A stretch of 64,000 nucleotides of DNA from Rhodospirillaceae bacterium (GCA_018698795.1 JABIPG010000030.1:34265-98264), one strand, 5' to 3'. Counted from the first letter of the stretch, positions 1-9,812 are shown. The notes: a model not told the origin generated them from the letters alone. Numbers and translations are program-made.

Positions 1-213
1 ATCCGTGATCGGGCGGTGCGGCTGGTGAAGTTCTGTGGTGCCGGCGTGCTGCCCGAAGGCAAGGCCCTGAACATGGCGCGAAGGCGCATTGTCGAATTAC
101 TGCGCCAGCCTAACTTCGATTCACATTTTCTCGAAGGCATTGCCGACGCCGCCGCAGCTGAGAAAGCTTTGCGTGGCTTTCACAAGCTGTTGCTAGGCGC
201 CGGCCTGGCTTGA
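1..213 (+). CDS. C-terminal fragment of an unidentified protein, truncated by window start
   Basis: Open frame 1 from base 1 to TGA at 213; no recognised motif. Confidence 0.4.
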   Translation: MRDRAVRLVKFCGAGVLPEGKALNMARRRIVELLRQPNFDSHFLEGIADAAAAEKALRGFHKLLLGAGLA

Positions 214-225
214 TCGAATGCCGGG

Positions 226-1554
226 TTAAGCGGCCCGCCGACGCGCACCATTTCGGTTGCCGCCTTGATTGCCGCCACCGTGGTTGTTGCCAGGATTGCC
301 GCCAGGTGCGCCGCGCCGGTTTCGCGAACGGTTCCGTTTGCGGCCGGGTTTGTTTCCGGGCTTGCCATTGGCGTTATTCGGGTGGCCTGAATTCGCGGAT
401 GCTTTCTCGGGTGCCCGATAGGCGGGTTCGTCGCCGATAACGGTCAAGCGGCTGCCGATCAAGCGCTCGATATCGCGCAGGTAGGGGCGCTCCGTCGAAT
501 CGCAGAACGATACGGCCATGCCGCTGGCACCGGCCCGCGCCGTGCGGCCAATGCGGTGCACGTAGCTGTCGGGTATATTCGGCAGTTCGAAGTTGATTAC
601 GTGCGAGACGCCATCCACATCAATTCCGCGTGCCGCGATATCGGTGGCAACCAAAACCCGTGATTCACCATCGCGAAAACGCTTCAGAGCGCGCTGGCGC
701 GCACCTTGCGATTTGTTGCCGTGGATGGCGTCGGCATTGATGCCGCGCCGTTCCAATTGGTCGGCGACCTTGTTGGCGCGATGCTTGGTGCGCGTGAAGA
801 CGATCACTCGAGAAAGCGATGAGTCCGCCAAGATGTCGGCAAGAAGCGGTATCTTGGCGTTAGTCTCCACATGGTGAACCTGCTGGTCGATGCGCTCCAC
901 CGGCGTTGCTTGCGGCGTTACCTCGACCCGAACGGGGTCGTTCAGAAGCTCACCGGACAGCTTCGCAATATCGGCGGGCATGGTGGCGGAGAATAACAAG
1001 GATTGGCGCTTCTTGGGGATCGCACTGGCAATCTTGCGCACATCGCGGACAAAACCCATGTCGAGCATCCGGTCGGCTTCGTCGAGGACGAAAAACTCGA
1101 TCGCGCCAAGTTTCACATGGCGCTGGTTCATGAGGTCGAGCAAGCGGCCCGGGGTGGCGACCAAAATATCGACACCGCGGGTCAATGTATTGACCTGTGC
1201 ATTTTGGCTGACACCGCCGAAAATGACGGCGTGGCGCAAGTGCATATTTTTTCCGTAGGCGCGGATCTCGTCGCCGATTTGAATCGCCAACTCGCGTGTC
1301 GGTGCCAAAATCAAGGCACGCGCACCGCGCGAACGAACATCGGGCTCGTGGCGGAAGAGTTTGTTGAGGATCGGCAGCGCGAAGGCGGCCGTCTTGCCGG
1401 TGCCAGTCTGGGCGATGCCCAGCACGTCTTTGCCGGCGAGAAGTTCGGGGATGGCCTTCGCCTGGATCGGCGTCGGGGTTACGTATTTTTTTGCGTGCAA
1501 AGCACGAAGGATCGGTTCGGCAAGGCCGAGGTCCGAGAAACTATTCTGAGTCAC
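226..1554 (-). CDS. rhlE: DEAD-box ATP-dependent RNA helicase, RhlE-like, with Asn/Gly/Arg-rich C-terminal tail
   Basis: AQTGTGKTAAFALPIL, PTRELAIQI, DEADRMLDMGF, SATMP, HRIGRTARAG motifs; GTG start (VTQNSFSDLGL) preferred over the longer ORF. Confidence 0.93.
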   Translation of the reverse strand: MTQNSFSDLGLAEPILRALHAKKYVTPTPIQAKAIPELLAGKDVLGIAQTGTGKTAAFALPILNKLFRHEPDVRSRGARALILAPTRELAIQIGDEIRAYGKNMHLRHAVIFGGVSQNAQVNTLTRGVDILVATPGRLLDLMNQRHVKLGAIEFFVLDEADRMLDMGFVRDVRKIASAIPKKRQSLLFSATMPADIAKLSGELLNDPVRVEVTPQATPVERIDQQVHHVETNAKIPLLADILADSSLSRVIVFTRTKHRANKVADQLERRGINADAIHGNKSQGARQRALKRFRDGESRVLVATDIAARGIDVDGVSHVINFELPNIPDSYVHRIGRTARAGASGMAVSFCDSTERPYLRDIERLIGSRLTVIGDEPAYRAPEKASANSGHPNNANGKPGNKPGRKRNRSRNRRGAPGGNPGNNHGGGNQGGNRNGARRRAA

Positions 1555-1760
1555 TTGTAAGTCTTTCTTTGTGCGCCGCGTGTGTTTTCCACGTCGGCGT
1601 CTTACCCGGTTCCGGGCGCGGCCGGACTGGTATATTTTTTTGATTATTGTACCCGGGAAATGGCGCCGCCTTGAGCAGCGCTTCGCGCAATCGCGAGACA
1701 ATCTATGGCGGTTAGATGCGCCCGTTCCCCAAAGAAGTCAAGAGAATCAATTTTTTAGCG

Positions 1761-2540
1761 TTATGGCTTGAGCTTGTAGCCGATATGAAACAAGCGCGTG
1801 CAGACCGTCCAGAGCGTAATGTTTATGGCCAACATGACAGCTATTCCGATGCTGACGTTGCCGTCTGCGTGGCCAATAAAACCATAACGGAAGCCGTCGA
1901 TCATATAGAAAAATGGATTGAAATGAGCGGCGGTCTGCGCGGTTTCGGGCAGGCGTTGAATTGAATAAAATGTTCCCGACAAGAACGATAGAGGCGTGAT
2001 GACGAAATGAGTCACAGCTGCGATCTGGTCGAACTTTTGCGCCCACATGGCGCCCAGAATTCCTAATTGCGCCAGCATCAAGGATGCCATGACGCCATGG
2101 AAAACAATGTGAGCCAGGCTGTGAATCTGCATATCCACGGCAATATTCATGGCAACGCTGACCACCACGCCGACGACGATGCCTCTGGTCATGCCGCCCA
2201 TGGCGAGGCCGAAGTTGATTTCGAAGGCGGTCAGAGGCGGCATTAGGGTGTCGACGATGCTGCCCTGAACTTTGGCGCTCATCAGCGATGATGAGGTGTT
2301 GGCAAAAGAATTTTGGGCTATGGCCATGACGATCAGCCCCGGCGCCAGAAATTGCATGAACGGAATGCCGGCCACAGAGCGTGCGGCGCCACCCAGCGCC
2401 AACGCGAATACTGCCAAGAACAGTAGCGTCGTGACAACAGGCGCCATCAAGGTCTGGGTGTAGACCTTGGTGAAGCGGCGGACCTCGCGCATATACAAGG
2501 TCCAAAGGCCGATCCAGTTGGCGGCGGCGGGGTCGTGCAT
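1761..2540 (-). CDS. ABC-2 type transporter permease
   Basis: Multiple TM segments, ABC-2 permease-like N-terminus (TLYMREVRRFTKVYTQTLMAPVVTTLLFLAVF); start at MHDPAAANW. Confidence 0.82.
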   Translation of the reverse strand: MHDPAAANWIGLWTLYMREVRRFTKVYTQTLMAPVVTTLLFLAVFALALGGAARSVAGIPFMQFLAPGLIVMAIAQNSFANTSSSLMSAKVQGSIVDTLMPPLTAFEINFGLAMGGMTRGIVVGVVVSVAMNIAVDMQIHSLAHIVFHGVMASLMLAQLGILGAMWAQKFDQIAAVTHFVITPLSFLSGTFYSIQRLPETAQTAAHFNPFFYMIDGFRYGFIGHADGNVSIGIAVMLAINITLWTVCTRLFHIGYKLKP

Positions 2541-2572
2541 GGGTTCGTCCTTTGATGTGGTGGGTACTATAT

Positions 2573-2586
2573 AGAGGCGCGCCTCT
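2573..2586. repeat. Perfect 14-nt palindrome AGAGGCGCGCCTCT in divergent promoter region
   Basis: Read directly; lies between ABC-2 permease and recX starts. Confidence 0.6.
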
Positions 2587-2620
2587 TGGCTGGCCAGGGG
2601 CTGCGTGCCAGAATCACGCC

Positions 2621-3286
2621 ATGATTGATGACGACGCCACTGAGGATAGTGCTGAGGCGGAAAACCTGGACGCCGATGCGAACCCGCGCAAAAAACGGCG
2701 CAAACCGGCAAAGGTCAATCCGCGAAAACTGGAGAACGCAGCACTTTATTATTTGCAGCGATTCTCAACCTCATCGGAGAACCTGCGCCGAGTGCTTATG
2801 CGCCGGGTTTACCGCTCCGCCCATCATCATGACACCGATCCAGACGAGGGTTCTGAATGGGTCGATACCGTGGTGGCGAAAATGCAAACCTTGGGTTTCG
2901 TCAATGACAGATTGTTTGCCGAGGGCCGCGTGCGGTCGCTTTTGGCACGCGGCACGCCGCTTCGTGGCATTCGTATGCGATTGCGCGAAAAGGGTGTGCC
3001 GCCGGAAATCATCGATGAAGTTTTGGCCTTGGTCGAAGAAGACGATGGAGATGTTGATTTCGCTGCGGCCATCGCTTTGGCCAAGCGTCGGCGACTGGGG
3101 CCATTTTCAACCCGCGGCGACCGGTTGGAGCGCCGCGAAAAAGACATGGCGGCCTTGGCGCGGGCCGGGTTTGGCTACGGCGTCGTTTGCCGGGTCATTG
3201 ACGCCGAAACGCCGGACGACCTGGACGCCATGAAAAACGACGGTGGCGGCGATGGCGGGCTTGGCTATTTTCCCGATGAGTTTTAA
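2621..3286 (+). CDS. recX: Regulatory protein RecX
   Basis: RecX-like three-helix repeats: LENAALYYLQRFSTSSENLRRVLMRRV, VAKMQTLGFVNDRLFAEGRVRSLLARGTPLRGIRMRLREKGV. Confidence 0.8.
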   Translation: MIDDDATEDSAEAENLDADANPRKKRRKPAKVNPRKLENAALYYLQRFSTSSENLRRVLMRRVYRSAHHHDTDPDEGSEWVDTVVAKMQTLGFVNDRLFAEGRVRSLLARGTPLRGIRMRLREKGVPPEIIDEVLALVEEDDGDVDFAAAIALAKRRRLGPFSTRGDRLERREKDMAALARAGFGYGVVCRVIDAETPDDLDAMKNDGGGDGGLGYFPDEF

Positions 3287-3318
3287 ATTCGCTGCAACAC
3301 AACCAAGGAGCCCGTTTC

Positions 3319-3657
3319 ATGAGCGTCACCATCTACCACAATCCGAAATGTTCCAAATCGCGCCAAACCTTGGCGTTGCTGCAGGAAAACGGTGTTGAAC
3401 CGGCCATTATCGAGTACTTGAAGACACCGCCCAGTGCCGCTGAATTGAAGGCGGTATTAGAGAAGCTCGGAAAAGAGCCAAGGGATGTGTTACGCACCAA
3501 AGAAGCGAAAGAGGAAGGTATCAACAATGAACTCGAAGCCGATGCGTTGATCGCGGCCATTGTCGCCCATCCGCGTGCGCTGGAACGTCCAATTGTTGTG
3601 AATGGTGACAGAGCCGCCGTCGGCCGCCCACCAGAAAGCGTGCTCGATATCATTTAG
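3319..3657 (+). CDS. arsC: Arsenate reductase (glutaredoxin-type)
   Basis: YHNPKCSKSRQTLALLQENG and PIVVNGDRAAVGRPPESVLDII typical of ArsC. Confidence 0.9.
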   Translation: MSVTIYHNPKCSKSRQTLALLQENGVEPAIIEYLKTPPSAAELKAVLEKLGKEPRDVLRTKEAKEEGINNELEADALIAAIVAHPRALERPIVVNGDRAAVGRPPESVLDII

Positions 3658-3693
3658 TCGGATATGGTTGTTCACAGCAATTAAGACCAAGTG

Positions 3694-3757
3694 CTTGCGC
3701 TTGTTACACAATTCCCCTTGCCGTCTTGAGCGCAAGGATTCACACTGCGTTGTGTAA
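3694..3757 (+). other. Interleaved inverted repeats (pseudoknot-like A-B-A'-B')
   Basis: CTTGCGCT 3694-3701 / AGCGCAAG 3729-3736 interleaved with TTACACAA 3704-3711 / TTGTGTAA 3750-3757. Confidence 0.4.
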
Positions 3758-3814
3758 TGAGCCGTGCTAGGTTCGAAACGGGACGCGGGGTGCGTCCGAG
3801 TGGATTAAGGTGTC

Positions 3815-5428
3815 ATGGCAGCGAAACGCGCCAGCAAATCAACGACGGCGAAACCAAAAGCGAAGGCTGTGGCTAAACCGCGGCGCCAAGCGAGTGCTGT
3901 CTTGAAGCCGGCTAAAAAAACGGAACAACCCACAACCTCCGCCGGCCCAGGGAAATTACCCGAAAATTTGCCAGAAGATTTACCCGTTGGGCCGACGCCG
4001 GAACAAGTGGCCGCCTGGCGCGCACTTTCACAAGAGGAACGCCGTGCCTTGCGCGAACGCGAAGCGGCGCGGATTTTCTCTGAAGCTGCGGAAGCACACC
4101 AGGGCGGCGATCTCGATGCGGCGATAGATGGCTATAACCGCTCACTTTTTCTGAATGCTACGATCCCCGACGTCTACAATAATTTGGGCGTTGCGCTTCG
4201 CACACAAGGTAAGCTTGAGGCCTCCGTCGCGTGCTATCGGCGCTCGTTGGTGCTGCGGCCCGGCAGTGCTTCTGTGTATTCCAACATGGGCAATGCGTTG
4301 CGTGAAATGGGCCGTCTCCAGACGTCGGTCGCAGCGCACCAACAAGCGGTCAAGTTGGCTCCCTCCAATCCGGAAGCCTATTATAATTTGGGCCTGACGC
4401 TGCGGGATTTGGGACAAGTTGACCAGGCGCTGGCCTGCTTTGGCAAAACCTTGTCGCTGCGGGCTGATCATGTGGATTGTCATTGGGACCGGGCGTTGAC
4501 GCTATTGACCAAAGGCGATTACGGCCCTGGTTTCGCGGAATACGAATGGCGTTGGCGATTGGACCGCAGCCCGCCGCGCGGTTATGCACAGCCTGAATGG
4601 ACAGGCGAAGCGCTGAAGGGCAAGACGCTCCTGGTGCACCAAGAACAGGGCTTCGGCGACATGCTGCAATTTGCCCGCTACCTGCCCATGCTCAAGGAAC
4701 GCACCGGTGGCGCGGCCATCGTACTTGAAGTGCAGCCCGAACTAGCGCGACTGTTTTCCGGCATCGAAGGCGTGGACAAAGTCATCGACCGGGGCGCTGC
4801 GTTGCCCAAGTTCGACGCCTATGTGCCGATGATGTCGTTGGCGCGCATCTTCGGCACGACACTAAAAACCATCCCATTTGATGGCGCTTATTTGAGCGCG
4901 CCGGAAATGGAGACACTGAAATTACCGCCATCGCTCGATAAACAATTCCGTGTCGGTATTGCGTGGGCTGGCCGTCCGACACACAAGAACGACGCAAATC
5001 GTACGTGCGAGTTTACACAGTTTGTCGAACTATTGGGTATTCCCGGCATCACGGTCTACAGCCTGCAAAAAGGTCCGCACGAAGCCGACATCAAGGCGCA
5101 CGGCTGCGAAGGGTTGATCATGAACCTGGCACCGCGCCTGCGCGATTTTGCCGATACCGCTGCCGTCCTAGAGCAGATGGATTTGGTGATCACGGTTGAT
5201 ACGGCCGTGGGGCATTTGGCCGGCGCACTCGGAAAACCCACTTGGGTTGCCGTGCCTTTCGCGCCGGACTGGCGTTGGCAGCTCGAATCCGACACCACGC
5301 CTTGGTATCCAAATCATCGCCTATTCCGGCAGATTGAGCCCGGCGGCTGGAATGGCGTTTTCTCGAGTATCCGCAAAGCGCTACGAGAAGAACTGGGGCT
5401 AAAACCGGTATCGCCGGTGGTCATCTAA
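3815..5428 (+). CDS. TPR protein with glycosyltransferase-9-like C-terminal region and Lys/Ala/Pro-rich N-terminus
   Basis: TPR repeats (PDVYNNLGVALRTQGKLEASVACYRRSL); C-terminal LVHQEQGFGDMLQFARYLP and VDTAVGHLAGALGKPTWV. Confidence 0.8.
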   Translation: MAAKRASKSTTAKPKAKAVAKPRRQASAVLKPAKKTEQPTTSAGPGKLPENLPEDLPVGPTPEQVAAWRALSQEERRALREREAARIFSEAAEAHQGGDLDAAIDGYNRSLFLNATIPDVYNNLGVALRTQGKLEASVACYRRSLVLRPGSASVYSNMGNALREMGRLQTSVAAHQQAVKLAPSNPEAYYNLGLTLRDLGQVDQALACFGKTLSLRADHVDCHWDRALTLLTKGDYGPGFAEYEWRWRLDRSPPRGYAQPEWTGEALKGKTLLVHQEQGFGDMLQFARYLPMLKERTGGAAIVLEVQPELARLFSGIEGVDKVIDRGAALPKFDAYVPMMSLARIFGTTLKTIPFDGAYLSAPEMETLKLPPSLDKQFRVGIAWAGRPTHKNDANRTCEFTQFVELLGIPGITVYSLQKGPHEADIKAHGCEGLIMNLAPRLRDFADTAAVLEQMDLVITVDTAVGHLAGALGKPTWVAVPFAPDWRWQLESDTTPWYPNHRLFRQIEPGGWNGVFSSIRKALREELGLKPVSPVVI

Positions 5429-5476
5429 CGTTAACCGAATATTTGTCTATTCGTGCTGAAATCGGCATAGGCCGGA

Positions 5477-5494
5477 AAACCCCTTTTGGGGTTT
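5477..5494 (+). terminator. Small stem-loop AAACCCC-TTTT-GGGGTTT
   Basis: 7-bp perfect stem between two CDSs; only a short T-run. Confidence 0.4.
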
Positions 5495-5507
5495 CTCGCC
5501 TGCTTGA

Positions 5508-7319
5508 ATGGACAGGGTTCGGAACCACGGCGTGGCCAAACGGAAACAAAGCTTTACCAACGGGCAAGTCATCTACCGCGAAGGAGATGACAGCGATCGC
5601 GCGTTTGAGGTGCTGTCCGGTGCCGTTGAGCTGTTGGCTGACGGGCCCGAAGGCGATACCCGTGTCGGCGTCGCGAGAACCGGTGAAATGTTCGGCGAAC
5701 AAGGGCTCATCGAAGGCGGTGTTCGAGATCAGACGGCGCGGGCCGTCGGTGCGGTGGTGGTTCGCTCGATTGTTCGAGAGGCTACTGCTGGCCCTACGCG
5801 TGGCGGGCGTCAGAGAAGTGGATTTATAAGCCGGCTGCTTGAGCGCTTTGGCGGACGTCGTGAACGAGCGAGCAATGTTTCAACTCGTCCTCCTGTTGCC
5901 GAAGCGCCGGGCTTGTTTCAGCGCATGATGTATTCCGTTCATCCGCCGGAGGGTCGCATTGAAGTGCGCGTGGCCAAGCTTGGTGGCGATGAAGGGAACG
6001 CCCAGGCGCGACTTGTTGTGGCGGCGCTGGAACAATTTCGCGCCATCCGCGTCAAGCTTATCGACACAACCCTGGAAATCGACGTGAACAAAGGATTGGC
6101 GCGCGAGTTATTGCGCATCAACCGAAGCGGTCGGCGATTGCTGCGTCAGCACGATGGCGACTTGTTGATTTGGGGGCATGTGCCGACCGGCGGCATGGCG
6201 ATGCATCTGCATTTCGTCGCCCGTGGTGATTGGGATGAGCGGCTGCCGGGTGCCTTTTCTCTGGCTACGGATTTGCCTCTGCCCTTGAATTTTGACGCCG
6301 CCGCCGCAGAATTGCTGCACGGCGTAGCTCTGAGCGCGACACGTCCGAAACGTGGTGAACAAGCTGAAATGCGCACAGCCATTCTGCCCGAAGTCGCCGA
6401 AGCGGTAGACAAGGCCATGGCTGCACCCGAACCAACATTGGGAGCGCGCGAGCGCGCCGGCATGATGCTTTGCCAAGGCAACGTGCACGCGGCGCTTTGG
6501 GCGCAAACCCGCGATATGGCGCGCCTCGACCAAGCCTATAACATCTACCACAAGGCACTTGGTTTGCTGTCGGGGGATGAGGCGGCGATCGATTGGGCGA
6601 TTGCCCACAAGCATTTGAGTGCTATTGCTTTTATGCGCGCCGAAGAAGGTGGCGGCGCCGAGCACTACGATGAGGCCGCGGCGGCAGCTCTGGCGGCGCT
6701 GGACACTTTGTCGCGCGAGACCTATCCACTGGATTGGGCCGCGCTTCACTACAAACTCGGCGCCATTCACTACAAACTCGGCTTTGAGAGCGGCGACACG
6801 GATGTGTTGCGTCGCGCGCTCCGGCATCATCGAAATGCGTTGAAAGCGTATTCGCGTAAGCACACCCCTGAACGTTGGGCCGAAGTCATGGCGGCGTTTG
6901 GCCAGGCAGCACAGGTGTTCGGCGAGCACGTGAAAAGCCTGGAAGCGCTGGCTACGGCAGTGAACGCCTGCCGAGCCGTTCTTGAAGTTCGTGACCGGCG
7001 CAAGACACCGTTGGCTTGGGCCGCGGCGCAGAACAATCTGGGGTCTGCCCTGTTTTTGCTGGGGAAAAAGGCCCGCAACCCCGAGCGCTTGGATAGCGCT
7101 GCTGCGGCTTTTGAGGAGGCGCTCAAAGTCTACCGAGCACGCAAGCTTTATCGGTTGGCTGCCGTCACCGAAAAAAACCTGGAGCGCGCCCAGGACATGA
7201 TCGATTGGTATTCACCCGACGGTATACCGATCGTCGATTTCGGTGAGCCGCCGGTAATTGGACTGGCAGCGCGATCAAACAGGATCGATTCAAGCCAGGC
7301 TATTGAAGTCATCGAGTAG
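5508..7319 (+). CDS. Cyclic-nucleotide-binding-domain protein with central uncharacterised domain and C-terminal TPR-like repeats
   Basis: FTNGQVIYREGDDSDRAFEVLSGAVELL...GEMFGEQGLIEGGVRDQTARAV resembles a Crp-type cNMP domain; DGDLLIWGHV central motif; TPR-like repeats. GTG at 5532 is an alternative start. Confidence 0.7.
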   Translation: MDRVRNHGVAKRKQSFTNGQVIYREGDDSDRAFEVLSGAVELLADGPEGDTRVGVARTGEMFGEQGLIEGGVRDQTARAVGAVVVRSIVREATAGPTRGGRQRSGFISRLLERFGGRRERASNVSTRPPVAEAPGLFQRMMYSVHPPEGRIEVRVAKLGGDEGNAQARLVVAALEQFRAIRVKLIDTTLEIDVNKGLARELLRINRSGRRLLRQHDGDLLIWGHVPTGGMAMHLHFVARGDWDERLPGAFSLATDLPLPLNFDAAAAELLHGVALSATRPKRGEQAEMRTAILPEVAEAVDKAMAAPEPTLGARERAGMMLCQGNVHAALWAQTRDMARLDQAYNIYHKALGLLSGDEAAIDWAIAHKHLSAIAFMRAEEGGGAEHYDEAAAAALAALDTLSRETYPLDWAALHYKLGAIHYKLGFESGDTDVLRRALRHHRNALKAYSRKHTPERWAEVMAAFGQAAQVFGEHVKSLEALATAVNACRAVLEVRDRRKTPLAWAAAQNNLGSALFLLGKKARNPERLDSAAAAFEEALKVYRARKLYRLAAVTEKNLERAQDMIDWYSPDGIPIVDFGEPPVIGLAARSNRIDSSQAIEVIE

Positions 7320-9059
7320 CGTCGCGATTCGACCCGAGTCGGTCTGATCCATAATCAATTGCGCCCGCGCCGCTGCCGAGACGGAATCCATTTTACGTAT
7401 CCGCTGTTTGACGAGCGGAATGCTCGACGGCGTCATGGACAGCTCTTGAAGACCGAGACCCGCCAGTAATGCCGTGAATCTGGGGTCGCCGGCAATTTCA
7501 CCGCAGATGCTAATCGGAATGCGGGCGCGCAACGCCGCACTGGTGGCGAACTGTATTAACCGAAGCACCGCAGGATGAAGCGGGTTGAACAGATGCGCAA
7601 CGTGTTCGTTGGCGCGGTCGGCGGCCAGGGTATACATCGTTAGATCGTTCGACCCGATGGCAAAAAAATCACTCACTTGGGCCAACGCATCGGCTGCCAA
7701 CGCGGCGCCGGGCACTTCTATCATCACGCCCAGTGGCGGCAGCGGGTCTGGAACTGCAATTTTGCGGCGCTTTAGCTTTTTAGCGGCTGCTTTCAGTATG
7801 CTGCGCGCTTGTAGCACTTCAGACGTGGTGCTGACCATCGGCAGCAAAATCCGCACAGGCCCATGGTTGGCGGCACGTAATGCGGCACAGAACTGTGTCT
7901 CCAGAAGGTTGCCGTTCAATAACGCCAATCTGATGCCTCTGAGCCCCAGCGCGGATGCCGCACTGTCGTCCATCTCACCCATGGCGGCTTGAACGGGCTT
8001 GTCCGCGCCGATATCGAGGCTGCGGAAAGTGACCGTGCTTCCCTGCATGCCTTCGACCAACTTTCGTAGCATCTGGTACTGTTCTTCTTCATCGGGCGGC
8101 GTGTCACGATTCATGAACATAAATTCGCTACGCAACAGGCCGATTCCCTCGGCGCCGGCTTGTGCGACCATGGGCATTTCCATCGGCAATTCCACATTGG
8201 CTAGCAAGGTGAATTGAGTGCCATCGCGACTGATAGCCGGCTGCCGCCGCAGGCGGTCGAGCTGCCGAGTTTTTCGTAAAAGCGCACCTCTTCGTCGGCC
8301 ATATCGTTCAAGAACGCCCTTGGTTGGGTTGGTGATAACCTCGCCAGTGGTGCCGTCGACGATGATTTCGTCACCGACGTTGACGTTCGACAACAAATCC
8401 TCGATGCCGAGCACAGCCGGCAGACCAAGCGCGCGCGCCATGATCGCCGCGTGGCCCTCTGCGCCGCCAAGCACGGTCGCCGCACCGGCAATGCGCCCCG
8501 GGTCGATCTGTGCCATGTCGGCAGGGCTGAGCAGGTCGGCAATGATGATGCTGCCCTTGGGTGCGCTGGAGAACGGCCTCAGCACCTTGCGGGTAAGGTT
8601 GCGATTGATGCGGTTGCCGACTTCGCGAATATCGTCCAGCCGGGCTGCGATATAGGCATCGTCCATAGCCTGGAACGTTGCGGCGATCTCCGCAATTTCG
8701 TGCTGTACGGCTGCCTCGGCGTTTATACGCAAGCTTTTGATGCGCGCATCTGCGCCGCGGACCAACCGAGAATCGCTTAGCATTTGCTGGTAGGCATCAA
8801 GCAGAAAACCCAATTCCTCGGCTGCGGCGCCTTGCATCGTCTGGGCGCGGTTTTGCAATCGCCGTACCTGACGTTTCGCCAGCTTTACGGCACCCGCTAA
8901 GCGTTCGCGTTCGGCTTTCACCTTGGCCTTGGCGACCGCGTATTCGGGAATCTCCATGCTGCCGGCTTCACGGATATGCGCCGCGCCGATAGCAATGCCG
9001 CCGGAAACGCCTAATCCGCGATACTTTTTCATCGCCGCTCCCTTCATCGCTGCTCCCAT
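7290..9059 (-). CDS. ptsI: Phosphoenolpyruvate-protein phosphotransferase (PTS enzyme I), no GAF domain
   Basis: GGAEGHAAIMARALGLPAVLG, LLRSEFMFMNRDTPPDEEEQ, FFAIGSNDLTMYTLAADRAN. Confidence 0.93.
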   Translation of the reverse strand: MGAAMKGAAMKKYRGLGVSGGIAIGAAHIREAGSMEIPEYAVAKAKVKAERERLAGAVKLAKRQVRRLQNRAQTMQGAAAEELGFLLDAYQQMLSDSRLVRGADARIKSLRINAEAAVQHEIAEIAATFQAMDDAYIAARLDDIREVGNRINRNLTRKVLRPFSSAPKGSIIIADLLSPADMAQIDPGRIAGAATVLGGAEGHAAIMARALGLPAVLGIEDLLSNVNVGDEIIVDGTTGEVITNPTKGVLERYGRRRGALLRKTRQLDRLRRQPAISRDGTQFTLLANVELPMEMPMVAQAGAEGIGLLRSEFMFMNRDTPPDEEEQYQMLRKLVEGMQGSTVTFRSLDIGADKPVQAAMGEMDDSAASALGLRGIRLALLNGNLLETQFCAALRAANHGPVRILLPMVSTTSEVLQARSILKAAAKKLKRRKIAVPDPLPPLGVMIEVPGAALAADALAQVSDFFAIGSNDLTMYTLAADRANEHVAHLFNPLHPAVLRLIQFATSAALRARIPISICGEIAGDPRFTALLAGLGLQELSMTPSSIPLVKQRIRKMDSVSAAARAQLIMDQTDSGRIATLLDDFNSLA

Positions 9060-9062
9060 GGG

Positions 9063-9335
9063 TCAGTCCTCCTGGAAGCGGTCGGCGATCAAGTCGGAGA
9101 TGGCTTCAAGTGCGGCTTCGGCATCGGATCCTGTGGCATTCAGTTCAACATCCGAGTCGATACAGGCGGCGAGCATCATCAGCCCCATGATCGAACGTGC
9201 TGAAACTGTCTGGCCACCTTTGGATACGGTGATGACGGCGTCAAATTGTCCGGCCAAGGCGGCAAGCTTCGCAGCCGCTCGTGCATGCAAACCGCGTTGG
9301 TTGGCGATCCGCGCGGTACGCCTGATCTCGTTCAC
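9063..9335 (-). CDS. ptsH: HPr family phosphocarrier protein
   Basis: NQRGLHARAAAKLAALAGQFDA, SARSIMGLMMLAA. Confidence 0.93.
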   Translation of the reverse strand: MNEIRRTARIANQRGLHARAAAKLAALAGQFDAVITVSKGGQTVSARSIMGLMMLAACIDSDVELNATGSDAEAALEAISDLIADRFQED

Positions 9336-9739
9336 GTTTGATCTTGCGCCAGCAATTGCGACGCGATGTTGATGTACTTGCGGCCCGCTTCTTGGGCGCT
9401 GCCGACGGCTTCGGCCAGAGGTTGTGACGAACGAACCGACGCCAGTTTAATCAGCATCGGCAGGTTGACGCCGGCAATGACTTCGACGTTGACATTGTCC
9501 ATCACGGATATCGCCAGATTGGACGGCGTGCCACCAAACATATCAGTCAGTAATACAACGCCGTCGCCGGTGTCCATATTGCGGGTTTGCTCCAGGATTT
9601 CACGCCGGCGCTGTTCCATGTCGTCATCTGGGCCGATACATACTGACGCGACGTATTCCTGTGGTCCGACCACGTGCTCCAGCGCAGAGATCAATTCATC
9701 CGCCAGTCGACCGTGGGTGACGAGTACCATGCCAATCAT
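9332..9739 (-). CDS. PTS EIIA component, mannose/fructose family
   Basis: MIGMVLVTHGRLADELISALEHVVG, LLTDMFGGTPSNLA; 4-nt overlap with ptsH. Confidence 0.9.
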   Translation of the reverse strand: MIGMVLVTHGRLADELISALEHVVGPQEYVASVCIGPDDDMEQRRREILEQTRNMDTGDGVVLLTDMFGGTPSNLAISVMDNVNVEVIAGVNLPMLIKLASVRSSQPLAEAVGSAQEAGRKYINIASQLLAQDQT

Positions 9740-9812
9740 TGATTTGGGCTCTCCCCTTAATATGACGTTCGGTCCGCCACACCCGAACGGCGCACCGGCG
9801 GCGATTGTGGTC

